Shown: positions 9,726 to 19,725, counted from the stretch's first letter. The stretch: 64,000 nucleotides of DNA from Psychrobacter sp. UBA3480 (GCF_002377945.1 NZ_DFQV01000033.1:227425-291424), one strand, 5' to 3'. Program-made: numbers and translations. The notes: a model not told the origin generated them from the letters alone.

Positions 9726-9796
9726 GTTAATGCAAGCGAATGTTGCGCGAATGTTGATGGGTATCATCATACCACGCAACATTTAGCGTTAATGCA
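9726..9796. repeat. Short element with inverted ends between 9-bp direct repeats
   Basis: GTTAATGCA occurs at 9726-9734 and again at 9788-9796. The 53 bases between them carry AATGTTGCG (9739-9747) and its complement CGCAACATT (9775-9783), with a further GGTAT/ATACC hairpin inside. The form suggests a miniature insertion with a target duplication, but only one copy was seen. Confidence 0.4.
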
Positions 9797-9882
9797 TAGT
9801 TGGTTCGATATGATTTAGACATAAGGAAGGATAGCGGAATAAGCGCGCTTGATACCTTATCCAATTTATATATAACCGACTA
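9797..9882. repeat. Palindromic intergenic repeat with TAGTYGGTT ends (copy 1)
   Basis: About 86 bases bounded by TAGTTGGTT on the left and AACCGACTA on the right, with A/T-rich flanks that also pair (ATAT near both ends), an inner ATAAGG/CCTTAT pair and a central AGCGCGCT palindrome. It lies directly after the queC stop codon. A structurally similar element with the same end sequence is at 14618-14708. Confidence 0.5.
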
Positions 9883-9889
9883 AAATTAA

Positions 9890-10666
9890 TTAAGACTGAT
9901 AATGAGTAGGGTCAGTGACGCCAGCTTGGGCAAAGCCTTGACGACGTAATGCGCAGCTATCACAAACACCGCAAGCAAGACCATTGGCATCTGCACGATA
10001 ACAAGAAATCGTCTGTCCGTAATCGACACCTAATGACAGACCAAGCTCAATAGTTTGGGCTTTTGATAATTGCTGCAATGGCGTTTGAATCGATAAGCGA
10101 TGACCAGTAACGCCTGCTTTTGTTGCGAGATTGGCCATATGTTCAAAGGCAGCTATATACTCTGGGCGACAATCAGGGTAGCCAGAATAGTCAACTGAGC
10201 TGACACCGATGACGATATGATTGGCATCAGCGACTTCGGCGACTGCTAACGCGTATGATAAGAAGATAGTGTTACGCGCAGGCACGTAGGTATTCGGGAT
10301 AGCGTCGTTATCAATCTCATCGCGTTTTTTGCTAGGGAATTTGTCCGAATCACCATCTGGCACGATCATACTGTGGTCTGTCAGTGAAGAGCCACCCAGT
10401 TGTGCGATATCAATATCAATGATTCTATGATTGACGCCTGCTGTCTCAGCGATGGTCTTTGCGGCCACAAGTTCACTATTATGACGTTGACCATAGTTAA
10501 AGCTGACTGCTGTCACTGATGCATAGCGCGCTTTTGCCCAATATAAGCAAGTCACCGAATCGAGACCACCTGATAAAAGGACAACCGCATTTTGGCTTTT
10601 GGTAAGAGTAGCTAAATCAGCATCTGATACTTGATTGGAGGTATTTTGCAAAGTAACGTTAGTCAT
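9890..10666 (-). CDS. queC: 7-cyano-7-deazaguanine (preQ0) synthase
   Basis: Converts 7-carboxy-7-deazaguanine to preQ0 with ATP and ammonia, in the queuosine tRNA-modification pathway. In 258 residues it shows the PP-loop SGGLDS (32-37), NYGQRH, the [12 protein letters not shown] block, and a C-terminal zinc site with Cys222, Cys232, Cys235 and Cys238. Other queuosine genes are not adjacent. No preQ1 riboswitch was seen upstream. The N-terminus carries about 25 residues before the first strand, a little longer than usual. Confidence 0.95.
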   Translation of the reverse strand: MTNVTLQNTSNQVSDADLATLTKSQNAVVLLSGGLDSVTCLYWAKARYASVTAVSFNYGQRHNSELVAAKTIAETAGVNHRIIDIDIAQLGGSSLTDHSMIVPDGDSDKFPSKKRDEIDNDAIPNTYVPARNTIFLSYALAVAEVADANHIVIGVSSVDYSGYPDCRPEYIAAFEHMANLATKAGVTGHRLSIQTPLQQLSKAQTIELGLSLGVDYGQTISCYRADANGLACGVCDSCALRRQGFAQAGVTDPTHYQS

Positions 10667-10953
10667 AGTGATATCTATTATTGGTTTACGAAAACGGCTA
10701 TTTTAGCAAAAATACGTCTATTACAGAACCACGAAGCGACCAATCACCCGTCACTAAGCTACTAAAGCTAGTTTACATAGCACTGCAATAAAATAAAGTC
10801 GGTATTACTGTCATCTTTTCAATCTGTTAGCAATATTTGTTATAATCGCAGCTTTTAAAGTATCAGTCACATGACATTGGTGATAATGCTTTAAAAGCCT
10901 TATCGCAAATCGCTTTATAGTAAAATCACCCTTATAAAGATATTGAGTAACTT

Positions 10954-12123
10954 ATGACCGCAGCAACCTTATTTACGCCAAATATTCCTTCTCAAGCTGA
11001 TGATGTATCTGATGCAATGAGCTTTGATAGTCAGGCTTTGGACACCGATACTGATAGCAGAGAGTACGATGACGTCTCTGAAGATGGCAATGATGAGGAC
11101 ATGATTGACGAGCAGTGTGCCGATGCGCAAGCACCTAACGAGTCAGCGTACTTTCGTAAACTACAAAAGAAGCTGCGTCGCCAAGTCTCTTGGGCAATCC
11201 GCGATTTTAATATGATCGAAGATGGCGATGTGGTGATGGTTTGTGTTTCGGGTGGTAAAGACAGCTATACCTTACTCGATATTTTATTGCTGCTAAAACG
11301 CATTGCACCAATTCATTTTGATATCGTCGCGGTGAATCTTGATCAAAAGCAGCCAGGCTATCCGGAAGACATCTTACCTGCGTATCTAAACGAGCAGGGC
11401 ATCGCCCACTATATTTTAGAAAAAGACACCTATAGCATCGTCAAAAGCGTGGTGCCAGAAGGCAAGACTTACTGCTCTGCATGCTCACGTCTACGCCGCG
11501 GTTCACTATATGGCTTTGCCAAACAGATTGGGGCGACTAAGATTGCCCTTGGCCATCATCGTGACGATATGCTGGCAACCTTCTTTTTGAACTTATTCCA
11601 TGGTGGTGCGCTCAAATCAATGCCGCCCAAGCTACTGAGTGATGACAAGCAAAATATGCTGATTCGCCCATTGGCCTATGTCGAAGAGAAAGACATTATT
11701 GAATATGCCAAATTAAAAGAATTTCCAATCATTCCTTGTAATCTATGTGGTAGCCAGACCAATCTACAACGCGCCATCATCAACGATATGTTACGTGAAT
11801 GGGATGATGCTCACCCGCAGCGTTTGGCTTCTATCTTTAAGGCAATGCAAAACGTCGCGCCATCACAATTAGCTGATCGTGAATTGTTTGATTTTGAAAC
11901 ACTCAGTCTTGATCGCGATAACGATGAGCGTTTATTTGAAGGCGACAATATTCAAGCTGGGCAGACGGATAGTTTGGCTGAGATTGGTTTACCTGTATCA
12001 CCAAGGACGCAAACGTTCAATCCTAAGTTCGCTAGTGATAAGCCTTATTCGACAAAGACGGATAAAGCCGCGCAAAGCGAGCGTAAAACACAGAAGATTC
12101 CAACGATTAATCCTGTGATTTAG
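10954..12123 (+). CDS. ttcA: tRNA 2-thiocytidine-32 synthetase
   Basis: Thiolates cytidine 32 of certain tRNAs using ATP and an iron-sulfur cluster. The PP-loop SGGKDS lies at 99-104. Conserved cysteines sit in [11 protein letters not shown] (Cys174, Cys177) and CNLCGSQ (Cys262, Cys265), consistent with cluster binding. At 389 residues it is longer than E. coli TtcA (311): there is an acidic N-terminal extension of about 60 residues and a polar C-terminal tail of about 70. Both look low in complexity and probably disordered. The start ATG has GAG six bases upstream. It is divergent from queC, another tRNA-modification gene. Confidence 0.95.
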   Translation: MTAATLFTPNIPSQADDVSDAMSFDSQALDTDTDSREYDDVSEDGNDEDMIDEQCADAQAPNESAYFRKLQKKLRRQVSWAIRDFNMIEDGDVVMVCVSGGKDSYTLLDILLLLKRIAPIHFDIVAVNLDQKQPGYPEDILPAYLNEQGIAHYILEKDTYSIVKSVVPEGKTYCSACSRLRRGSLYGFAKQIGATKIALGHHRDDMLATFFLNLFHGGALKSMPPKLLSDDKQNMLIRPLAYVEEKDIIEYAKLKEFPIIPCNLCGSQTNLQRAIINDMLREWDDAHPQRLASIFKAMQNVAPSQLADRELFDFETLSLDRDNDERLFEGDNIQAGQTDSLAEIGLPVSPRTQTFNPKFASDKPYSTKTDKAAQSERKTQKIPTINPVI

Positions 12124-12188
12124 TAATTGAAAAATTAGTACGATATTAAATAGTACTTATTAATTAGTAGAATATTAAATAGCTCAAA

Positions 12189-12225
12189 AAAAACCAGCCA
12201 ATCTCTGACGAGTGGCTGGTTTTTT
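12189..12225. terminator. Bidirectional terminator between ttcA and the ccoH-like gene
   Basis: CCAGCCA/TGGCTGG stem flanked by an A-run and a T-run, placed between convergent genes. Just upstream, 12134-12156 and 12163-12185 are imperfect direct repeats of 23 bases. Confidence 0.8.
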
Positions 12226-12249
12226 CACGTCTAAGTGCTACTAACAGTA

Positions 12250-12831
12250 TTAACTCTTAGCAAAAACTGGTAGTGGGTCAAAGCTGACCTTTGAACGAGG
12301 CAGTTTTGCGACATCTTGCATACGCCAATCATCTTTACCGTCATTGCTAACCTGAAGGTAATACTTGGCTTTTACAGGATCAATATCGACTTGGGCGCTG
12401 TATTTATTGCCCTCAACATGCTTAAGGACAACATCGCGGTCTTTTTTGATATCCGTTGCATGAGAAATGGAAAGCTCCAACGTATCAGGATAGGTAAGTG
12501 GTGTACCGTTTAGCAGCTTGCCTGACTGGACGCTTTGCTCAGGGTAGTTAAGATAAAATACAATATCGCCATTTTCTGCAAACTGCATTTGTCCATGCAA
12601 GTCTAAGTCATACGTGAGCTTGTCACGAGACACATCGTGATAGAGCGTTTTGCCATCCATATACCAGTCGTCACGTACCACGCTATCACGTATCTGGTAA
12701 GAGTAATAAACAAACCAGATACAAGCGATCACGACCGCAGCAGGCATGCCAATCACAAAGATAACGACCATGTAATTTTTATACCATGGCTGCTTATCTT
12801 GATGTTTAAAGTTCGGTGCTGGAGTAGACAT
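12250..12831 (-). CDS. FixH/CcoH-type cbb3 oxidase assembly protein
   Basis: A 193-residue membrane-anchored protein with one transmembrane helix (about residues 18-42, after a Trp-Tyr-Lys-Asn-Tyr stretch) and a periplasmic beta-rich domain containing YDLDLHG and YYLQVSNDGKDDWR. Size, topology and position after ccoG fit FixH/CcoH, which helps assemble the cbb3 oxidase. The family varies greatly, so this rests on context as much as on sequence. The chosen ATG has AGG six bases upstream; an in-frame ATG at 12876 would add 15 residues without a clear ribosome site. Confidence 0.75.
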   Translation of the reverse strand: MSTPAPNFKHQDKQPWYKNYMVVIFVIGMPAAVVIACIWFVYYSYQIRDSVVRDDWYMDGKTLYHDVSRDKLTYDLDLHGQMQFAENGDIVFYLNYPEQSVQSGKLLNGTPLTYPDTLELSISHATDIKKDRDVVLKHVEGNKYSAQVDIDPVKAKYYLQVSNDGKDDWRMQDVAKLPRSKVSFDPLPVFAKS

Positions 12832-13045
12832 AAAATACCTATGCATCAGATACGCATTCAATAGATAGCTGTTCATTATATATCTACAAATGGTATCAAC
12901 GGATAATTTGGCGGCTAAGCGCTACCAGTTTAATGGTAAAACATTTATTCGATAGACTTTAGCTAGAATAGTTATTTAACTACTTGCACTAACTACAGAC
13001 GACCGAATGACATACATGAAATTAAATAATGGGTCTGCTAATCAT

Positions 13046-14455
13046 TTACTGACCTTGGGTCGTAAAGATATTTTGTTTGCTTACCTTGTACTTACCGTTT
13101 TCGCTGCTCACATTTAGCGTAACAGGCGTTTGGCCAAACTCTATCACATCAGGATCACCATAAATACTGACTGGCATATCAAAGCTTTCACCCGCTTCTA
13201 ATGGTACGTCATTAAAGCGCAGCTCTAAGCTCAGCCCTTTTTGCGGTGCCAGTGTTATCGTGTAGGTATGAGCATCCTGCGTCTTATTGGTTAGCTTAAC
13301 GATATAGCTGTTTTCGATCATGCCTTGATTGTTGATAGACGATAACTGATTACGGTCGCGGCGGATATCAATCTCTAAGGGCACGCGATCGGTTAACGCA
13401 TATATAACACCGCCACATAGTACGGCTAATAATGCCAAATAAGCAAATAATCGTGGGCGCAGTACACGGCTTGGCTCTTTTTCTGCTAGCTGACGTTCGG
13501 TCGTATAACGAATAAGACCACGCGGATAGCCGACCTTATCCATCACCTCATTACAGGCATCAATACAAGCCGCACATTGGATACAGGCAACTTGTAAACC
13601 ATCACGAATATCGATACCAGTAGGGCAGACCTGCACACACATGGTACATTCAACGCAGTCGCCTAAATGCTCTGGGTTTGTGCCTTTTTTACGGGCACCG
13701 CGCGGCTCACCGCGTTCATAATCATAAGATACGATCAATGTGTCTTTATCAAACATCACACTTTGAAAGCGGCCATAGGGGCAAATCTGTACACACATTT
13801 GCTCACGCATGTAGCCTGCATTGGCATAAGTGGCAAAGGTAAAGATAAACATTGAGACCCATACCCACGTTGGCCAATCAGGGAACGGAATCATTCCTAT
13901 TGACTGCCAGCTATGATATAGAGAGTCTGTTCCCGCCACATAACTAACAAAGGTCGCTGCTGTAATCACAGAAAGCAAGAACCAAATTGAATACACAACC
14001 GTGCGTTTGAATACTTTGCTCGCACTTAATGGCGCTTTATCAAACTTGATGCGTTTATTACGATCGCCAATCACCCATTTTTCAACATATTGGTATAGAT
14101 GCGTCCATATCGTTTGAGGACAAGCATAACCACACCAAACGCGCCCTGCATATACCGTCACCATAAACAGCGTAAACGCGGCAATAATGGCAAATGCAGC
14201 AATAAAATAAAAATCTTGCGTCAAAAACGTCATGCCAAAAATATAATAATGCTGAGATGGCACATCAAACCATATCGCTTGTCTATCATTATAGCGCAGC
14301 CATGGCAAAAGTAAAAAAGCCGCCAAAAGAGCATACATCGTGATGACACGAATATTTTGATAAAAACCTGTGACAAACCTCGGATGCACACGATGCTTGG
14401 TTGCATCAAGATCGACTTGCTGTACAGGAATTTTATTGGATTGTTGTGCTGACAT
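13046..14455 (-). CDS. ccoG: cbb3 oxidase accessory ferredoxin-like membrane protein CcoG (RdxA/FixG)
   Basis: A 469-residue inner-membrane protein needed for copper handling and assembly of cbb3 oxidase. It has several transmembrane helices in the first 220 residues, Cys pairs in WCGYACPQ (108, 112) and CVQICPYG (221, 225), then two 4Fe-4S motifs with Cys267/270/273/277 and Cys291/294/297/301, and an Ig-like periplasmic C-terminal domain. Length matches the family. It lies 517 bases downstream of ccoP on the same strand; a terminator follows ccoP, so ccoG-ccoH may have their own promoter. Confidence 0.95.
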   Translation of the reverse strand: MSAQQSNKIPVQQVDLDATKHRVHPRFVTGFYQNIRVITMYALLAAFLLLPWLRYNDRQAIWFDVPSQHYYIFGMTFLTQDFYFIAAFAIIAAFTLFMVTVYAGRVWCGYACPQTIWTHLYQYVEKWVIGDRNKRIKFDKAPLSASKVFKRTVVYSIWFLLSVITAATFVSYVAGTDSLYHSWQSIGMIPFPDWPTWVWVSMFIFTFATYANAGYMREQMCVQICPYGRFQSVMFDKDTLIVSYDYERGEPRGARKKGTNPEHLGDCVECTMCVQVCPTGIDIRDGLQVACIQCAACIDACNEVMDKVGYPRGLIRYTTERQLAEKEPSRVLRPRLFAYLALLAVLCGGVIYALTDRVPLEIDIRRDRNQLSSINNQGMIENSYIVKLTNKTQDAHTYTITLAPQKGLSLELRFNDVPLEAGESFDMPVSIYGDPDVIEFGQTPVTLNVSSENGKYKVSKQNIFTTQGQ

Positions 14456-14617
14456 AAACGTGCCTCTTTAAAAAAAGAATCAGTCTGCTGGCATGATGAA
14501 CAAACACCTCTAGCGTCGAGGTATATGAGTGTATGATGTTATCAATGTCAGTAAATAGCGGATAAAAAATTCGATATAAAACTTTCTAATCTGCTTACCA
14601 AATGATCGATTGTAAAT

Positions 14618-14708
14618 ATAGTCGGTTCAACATAACCTTGATACAAGCAAAGGTACTACAAGTAGTAGGCTAAACAAGCCTGTATCTGATTTATGCGAAA
14701 TTGACTAT
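14618..14708. repeat. Palindromic intergenic repeat with ATAGTC ends (copy 2)
   Basis: Nested inverted repeats share nearly one centre: ATAGTC (14618-14623) with GACTAT (14703-14708), GATACAAGC (14640-14648) with GCCTGTATC (14678-14686), and ACTAC/GTAGT around AA (14655-14666). The left end TAGTCGGTT also bounds the element at 9797-9882. Size and form resemble a miniature inverted-repeat element. Confidence 0.55.
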
Positions 14709-14900
14709 CGTGTTATGTGATTGAGTCAGAGCGATATAAAGCCGTGACCAATAGACTATTTTAAAAAATAGCTATTTTAGCATTCTCCTTACTAATAATG
14801 GGGTAATAATCGTAAAAAGCAATGAGTATATGAGAACGATTTCTAGTATTTATAGCCGCTCATCATTGTCATTTTTAAATGAAAATCAATACCACTATAC

Positions 14901-14934
14901 GCAAAAGGGAGAACTGCAATAACAGTTCTCCCTT
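14901..14934 (-). terminator. Intrinsic terminator of the ccoNOQP operon
   Basis: A perfect 12-bp stem (14905-14916 with 14923-14934), CAATAA loop, then a short T-run on the minus strand. About 40 bases after the ccoP stop. Confidence 0.8.
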
Positions 14935-14972
14935 CATTAAATCTCGTCCATATTCAGTACAGTAACAACGTC

Positions 14973-16121
14973 TTAGTTAGCAGTTGCTTCTTCAGTTGCT
15001 ATAGGCTGAGTAGCAGCAGTAACTGGTGCTGCTTCAGGTGATTTGCCTGTTTTATCTGATAGTGAGTAGATATAAGCAGCAAGTAGCATGATACGCTCAT
15101 TACCTAGCTTAGTTTCCCACTGAGGCATAACGCCAGCACGGCCATAACGTAATGTATTACGTACAGTCTCACGCTCACCGCCATATAACCAGATATTGTC
15201 AGTCAAGTTTGGTGCACCTGCTGAAATCATACCTTTACCGCTTTCAGAGTGACATAGTGCACACTGTTGCTTAAAGATTGCTTCGCCTTGATTAACCAAA
15301 GTTTGATCAAGTTCACCGTTACTCTTGCTACCGTTGTTTGGAGATAGTGATAATACATACTCAGATGCTGCACGTACACCGTCTTCGCCGATCTGATCGC
15401 GCCAAGCAGGCATACCACCGATACGACCATTATGTAGCGTGGTCAGAATGTTGCTAGCTTCGCCGCCATATAACCAATCATTGTCTGTTAGGTTAGGGTA
15501 GCCTGTTGCACCTTTAGCGTTAGAGCCATGACATACAGAACAGTTCTGTAGGAACAAACGGCTACCAACTTTTAACGCATTTGGATTTTCAGACAGTTTT
15601 TCGACATAAGGAGCAAGTTCTGCAACTTTTTCGTCAATTTTAGTCTGTAGATCTGCTGGTGGGTTTTCGCTACGACGCATGGTCGCTTGTAACTCGTTTA
15701 GCGTACCAAGTGTCGCAGTCGCGCCTGCAGCATCTGCTTTTACCAAAATGCTTTTTTCAAAGTTATCGGTAAATACTTTGTTGTTGCTTTCAAGCTCACT
15801 GAACAACTCGTTTTTAGAGGTCCACGGTACAGTTTCACCGTCAACTTCTACGGTGGCGATACCGTTCCAATGTGCCGGGAACATAGCTGGAAAGAATACC
15901 CAGTATGCGACACCCCAAACGATTGAACCAAAAAATATCACCAACCACCATTTAGGAAGTGGTTTGTCGTATTCTCGGATACCATCGTATTCATGACCAG
16001 TGGTACCGTCTTCCTCAACGTCTGGTTTGTATTTTAGTACAAACAGCAGAACGCCAAGAATAAAAAGCCAGCAACCGAAACTGATTAGTGTGATCCAAGA
16101 ACTCCAAAAAAATGTCATCAT
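14973..16121 (-). CDS. ccoP: cbb3-type cytochrome c oxidase diheme subunit III
   Basis: Carries electrons from periplasmic donors toward the catalytic subunit. The 382-residue protein has two N-terminal transmembrane helices (about 6-30 and 58-77) and two cytochrome c domains with CSVCH (Cys194, Cys197, His198) and CALCH (Cys287, Cys290, His291), plus GGMPAW and GVMPQW motifs supplying axial Met. The linker between helices and heme domains is longer than in the shortest homologues, and an Ala/Thr-rich tail ends the chain. Its start overlaps the ccoQ stop in an ATGA arrangement, so translation is probably coupled. Confidence 0.96.
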   Translation of the reverse strand: MMTFFWSSWITLISFGCWLFILGVLLFVLKYKPDVEEDGTTGHEYDGIREYDKPLPKWWLVIFFGSIVWGVAYWVFFPAMFPAHWNGIATVEVDGETVPWTSKNELFSELESNNKVFTDNFEKSILVKADAAGATATLGTLNELQATMRRSENPPADLQTKIDEKVAELAPYVEKLSENPNALKVGSRLFLQNCSVCHGSNAKGATGYPNLTDNDWLYGGEASNILTTLHNGRIGGMPAWRDQIGEDGVRAASEYVLSLSPNNGSKSNGELDQTLVNQGEAIFKQQCALCHSESGKGMISAGAPNLTDNIWLYGGERETVRNTLRYGRAGVMPQWETKLGNERIMLLAAYIYSLSDKTGKSPEAAPVTAATQPIATEEATAN

Positions 16122-16297
16122 TTATCCTTATTGCGCTGCTCTTCAGACAGAGATTTTATATCCTCATCATCAAGCGCAAGTTGTGCATCTTCTTCGAAGC
16201 GTTTTTTGTTTTTTGGCGAATACGCCCACCATGCAACGCCTACGAAGGCAATAAAGGCAGAAACGGTCGCAATTGTTTGTAATTCACCAATACCCAT
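16118..16297 (-). CDS. ccoQ: cbb3-type cytochrome c oxidase small subunit CcoQ/FixQ
   Basis: A 59-residue single-helix membrane protein that stabilises the cbb3 complex. The minus-strand frame reads [12 protein letters not shown], then a hydrophobic helix to about residue 27 (AWWAYSPKNK), then a charged Lys/Glu/Asp-rich tail, the standard CcoQ plan. Its ATG overlaps the ccoO stop by one base, and its TGA overlaps the ccoP start. Size, sequence pattern and position between ccoO and ccoP make the call firm. Confidence 0.92.
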   Translation of the reverse strand: MGIGELQTIATVSAFIAFVGVAWWAYSPKNKKRFEEDAQLALDDEDIKSLSEEQRNKDK

Positions 16298-16935
16298 TAG
16301 CGCTGTCCTTCCATTGCGGTACCTAACTGCTGTAGATAGGCGACCAAAGCGTCAAGCTCAGTAGCGCCAAGCACTGCATCTGGAGCGCCTTCAATATCTT
16401 CTTCAGTATAAGGAACACCGAAGCGATCGCGGAATAGACGCATTTTAGCTTGAACGTTTTCGCCATCTACTTCGTTAGTCGCCAACCAAGGGAAACCAGG
16501 CATAACTGACTCAGGCACTAGCGAACGTGGATTGATCAAATGTTGCTTTTGCCAATCTTCAGAATAACGGCCACCAACACGTGCTAAATCTGGTCCAGTA
16601 CGTTTCGATCCCCATAAGAATGGATGATCCCACGTCGACTCAGCGGCACGTGAATATGGTCCATAACGTTCAACTTCTGCACGTAATGGGCGAACCATTT
16701 GAGTATGACAAACGTGACATCCTTCACGGATATAAATATCACGACCTTCAAATTCAAGCGCTGTCCAAGGCTCCATAGCGGGAAGGGGAGCGTTCACCCC
16801 ACCTTCTTCAGGACCCTTGTTGTCATAGATCAATGGCACGATTTCAACTAGCGTTGCAAAACTAATAGCAATCACGATACCAATGACTAACAAGCCTGTA
16901 TTTTTTTCAATAATTTCATGCGGTGAACCAGCCAT
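16297..16935 (-). CDS. ccoO: cbb3-type cytochrome c oxidase monoheme subunit II
   Basis: Monoheme cytochrome c subunit of the cbb3 oxidase. It has 212 residues, with one N-terminal membrane anchor (about 14-36) and a periplasmic heme site CHVCH (Cys73, Cys76, His77) followed by [10 protein letters not shown], a very conserved block. The axial Met lies in VMPGFPWL. The start has AAGGAG five bases upstream and follows the ccoN stop by only nine bases. Length is typical. Confidence 0.96.
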   Translation of the reverse strand: MAGSPHEIIEKNTGLLVIGIVIAISFATLVEIVPLIYDNKGPEEGGVNAPLPAMEPWTALEFEGRDIYIREGCHVCHTQMVRPLRAEVERYGPYSRAAESTWDHPFLWGSKRTGPDLARVGGRYSEDWQKQHLINPRSLVPESVMPGFPWLATNEVDGENVQAKMRLFRDRFGVPYTEEDIEGAPDAVLGATELDALVAYLQQLGTAMEGQR

Positions 16936-16944
16936 GATCGCTCC

Positions 16945-18426
16945 TTATACGTTAGCTGTCGAAGGTTTTTCGACACTAGGTTCATGATCCGTTGGATCAG
17001 CGACATCTACAGGCTTACCTTCTGGCATTTTGAGTGTTTTATAGCAGTTATAAGCCATTACAAACATACCCGATACATATAAGAAGCCACCAAATGCACG
17101 GCCAATATATGGGAAATGCGAGAATTCAACAGTATCAACGAAGCTATATACCAAAGTACCGTCTGGGTTAGTAGCAAGCCACATCATGCCTTGGCCAATA
17201 CCTGAGATCCACATAGACACGATATAGAAGATCGTTCCTGCAGTCGCAAGCCAAAAATGCGTGGTGATTAAGCTGATAGAGTACATCTTCGGTTTGTTAT
17301 AAATACGTGGTAACAGTACGTATAGCGAACCAATCGTAATCATACCAACCCAGCCAAGTGCGCCTGAGTGTACGTGACCAACTGTCCAGTCAGTGTTGTG
17401 CGATAGCGCATTCACTGTTTTGATAGACATCATTGGGCCTTCGAACGTCGACATCGCGTAGAACGACAATGCAACAATCATAAAGCGAATGATCGGATCG
17501 GTACGCAGCTTATCCCAACTACCTGATAGCGTTAGTACACCGTTAATCATACCACCCCAAGATGGTGCAAACAGGATGATTGAGAAGACCATAGCAAGAG
17601 ACTGCGTCCAATCAGGAAGCGCTGAATAATGCAAATGGTGACCACCGGCCCACATATATGAAGCAATCAATGCCCAAAAGTGAACGATAGACAAACGATA
17701 AGAATAGATAGGACGACCAATCTGTACAGGAACGAAATAATACATCATTCCAAGGAAGGCTGCCGTTAAGTAAAAACCTACCGCATTATGCCCGTACCAC
17801 CACTGCACCATCGCATCAGTTGCACCGCCAAATAGCGAATAAGATTTGAACGCGCTAACTGGAATCGCCATGCTGTTTACGATGTGTAGTAATGCAATCG
17901 TAATGATGAAAGCGGCAAAGAACCAGTTAGCCACATAGATATGTGAGGTTTTACGTTTGATGAGCGTACCAAAAAATACAATGGCATAAGAGATCCATAC
18001 CAAGGCAATTAAGATATCAATAGGCCACTCAAGCTCAGCGTATTCTTTAGTCGAGGTCAAACCTAGAGGAAGGGTAATAACGGCGGATACGATAACCGCT
18101 TGCCAACCCCAAAAGGTAAACCAAGCCAAGTATGGCGCAAATAAGCGCGTTTTACAGGTACGCTGAACGATGTAATATGACGTTGCGAACAGGGCAGAGC
18201 CACCGAACGCAAAAATGACCGCATTGGTATGTAGCGGTCTTAAACGACTAAAGGTCAGCCATGGAATGTCAAAGTTGAGTGCTGGCCATGCTAACTGTGA
18301 AGCAATGAACACACCAAGACTCATGCCGACGATGCCCCAAACGACAGCCATGATCGTAAAAAATCTTACGATAGTAATTTCATACTCACGGTCAACTGGG
18401 GCGACTGCTGTGTTTTGTAAACTCAT
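16945..18426 (-). CDS. ccoN: cbb3-type cytochrome c oxidase catalytic subunit I
   Basis: Heme-copper oxidase type C, which reduces oxygen to water at high affinity and pumps protons across the inner membrane. It has 493 residues and about 12 transmembrane helices. Heme and copper ligands are visible in RPLHTNAV (low-spin heme His), [14 protein letters not shown] (Cu-B His with the neighbouring Tyr region), [14 protein letters not shown], and [15 protein letters not shown]. It opens the ccoNOQP operon. GGA lies eight bases before the ATG. Confidence 0.97.
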   Translation of the reverse strand: MSLQNTAVAPVDREYEITIVRFFTIMAVVWGIVGMSLGVFIASQLAWPALNFDIPWLTFSRLRPLHTNAVIFAFGGSALFATSYYIVQRTCKTRLFAPYLAWFTFWGWQAVIVSAVITLPLGLTSTKEYAELEWPIDILIALVWISYAIVFFGTLIKRKTSHIYVANWFFAAFIITIALLHIVNSMAIPVSAFKSYSLFGGATDAMVQWWYGHNAVGFYLTAAFLGMMYYFVPVQIGRPIYSYRLSIVHFWALIASYMWAGGHHLHYSALPDWTQSLAMVFSIILFAPSWGGMINGVLTLSGSWDKLRTDPIIRFMIVALSFYAMSTFEGPMMSIKTVNALSHNTDWTVGHVHSGALGWVGMITIGSLYVLLPRIYNKPKMYSISLITTHFWLATAGTIFYIVSMWISGIGQGMMWLATNPDGTLVYSFVDTVEFSHFPYIGRAFGGFLYVSGMFVMAYNCYKTLKMPEGKPVDVADPTDHEPSVEKPSTANV

Positions 18427-19292
18427 TGGATGATTCCTTTACAGCCCGAATTATCAACAGAATTAACCAACAATCTATGTTGTCTGCACTATAAATACTC
18501 TCAAATTTGTATTTATACTAGCGCCAACACATGTTGTTTTTTGGCTTATTTAGCGCAATGACGTCATTAACTATCGATTTAGGCCCTTACTGTCTATTAG
18601 TTAATACTAATAAATAGAAATAGGCATTTCATACACTTTACTTAAAGTCAATCGATAGTAGGATTGTTAATAGATCATCAAGGTAAATAAGAAGACGCGC
18701 CGTTTTGAGCATCAAACATCTCATAAGGCTAAATATGTATCTTAATTATTACGAAAAAATCTGTACTAATGAAGATAGATACCCATATCTATAGGGCTAT
18801 TAAAACGCATTGACCATAGATGTATGCTAGCGGCGGCTGACAAAAAACACGATTATGTAATGTTTGGTTAAAACTCCCGACTCTGTTTAAGGGTATTGTA
18901 ACGCAATCCTAATTAAATATCATCAGAACTATGCGCCAAAATACAAACTCTTTGGTATAAATGTTAGCGAGCAACTTATTATTGCTGTGCTACTCCTCTA
19001 TTTTATACACAATTTTGTCACTATTCTAGATGCTCATTTTGATTGAATAGGGGGAAGCGCTCGCTAGACATAAGCGTAGGCTTGCAAAGAAGTTTTGTAA
19101 CAATAACATTGCTGAGCCGATAAATAGGTTTTACTTCTTATCAAGTCGCCCTTTATAATGAGGCTGAACGTCATTAATGGCTATGTATTGCATAGATCTA
19201 TTGATAGCAATCATTTTAATAATTCTAATAGTTAGGCCAATATTGCCTCAAGGGTATTGGTCTGACAGAATATCAATTAAGGATAATATAAT
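18427..19292. other. 866-base region between ccoN and the SCP2 gene
   Basis: This divergent intergenic region is the longest gene-free stretch. No supportable gene or RNA was found. Short perfect palindromes are present: AATGACGTCATT at 18557-18568, ATTAGT/ACTAAT around TAAT at 18596-18611, and ATAGATA/TATCTAT around CCCA at 18775-18792. These are possible operators, with no regulator assigned. A near-consensus FNR/Anr box is at 19201-19214. Confidence 0.55.
19201..19214. promoter_or_regulatory. Candidate FNR/Anr box upstream of the SCP2 gene
   Basis: TTGATAGCAATCAT matches the TTGAT-N4-ATCAA consensus at nine of ten fixed positions. It lies about 80 bases before the SCP2 start codon. Its link to oxygen control is inferred from the neighbouring cbb3 operon. 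Confidence 0.45.
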
Positions 19293-19682
19293 ATGGCAGT
19301 TTTTTTGACAGATGAATGGTTTGAGCAAGTAGAAAAAATGGGCAATGAAGCAGGTGAGTTAAATTTACCGCCAGTACTTGCCAATATGGTCGTCAACCTA
19401 AAAGTGGCTGAAGCTGATAAAACTATCGAAGCCAATTTTGCCAATGGTCTGCTGCATCGCGGCTTAAACGATAATGCAACGACGACGTTGCTATTAGATC
19501 GCGATATCCTACAGTCTATCATCACTGATTTTGATACCAATCAAATTATGGGTGCATTTATGAGTGGCAAAATCCGCGTCGAAGGCGATATGTCACAGCT
19601 AATGGCAGTACAGACTGCTCGACCAAGTGCAGAGCAAAAAGAGCTATACACTCGTATCAAATCAATGACGACAATGGCTTAA
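19293..19682 (+). CDS. SCP2 sterol-binding domain protein
   Basis: A 129-residue cytoplasmic protein of the SCP-2 lipid-binding fold, which binds acyl chains or other hydrophobic ligands in a tunnel. Seen are an amphipathic N-terminal helix (WFEQVEKMGNEAG), beta strands ending in ATTTLLLDRDIL, and the family-type end MGAFMSGKIRVEGDMSQLMAVQ. Bacterial members are small stand-alone proteins of unclear role. The start has AAGGA nine bases upstream and a strong terminator follows, so it looks monocistronic. A possible FNR/Anr box lies upstream. Confidence 0.85.
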   Translation: MAVFLTDEWFEQVEKMGNEAGELNLPPVLANMVVNLKVAEADKTIEANFANGLLHRGLNDNATTTLLLDRDILQSIITDFDTNQIMGAFMSGKIRVEGDMSQLMAVQTARPSAEQKELYTRIKSMTTMA

Positions 19683-19725
19683 TCGCGTATTTATACGATT
19701 TTTGCGTTGTAAGTCAGTAAGACAC

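Larger units (their letters stand above)
14456..14972. other. 517-base gap between ccoP and ccoG
   Basis: No gene is supportable. The gap holds the ccoP terminator (14901-14934) and a palindromic repeat (14618-14708). No convincing FNR/Anr box was found. Confidence 0.6.

Noticed and set aside
18557..18568. AATGACGTCATT palindrome as a ccoN operator
   Set aside because: No regulator with that site is known to me for cbb3 operons, and no FNR/Anr box is near ccoN; kept only as a note.
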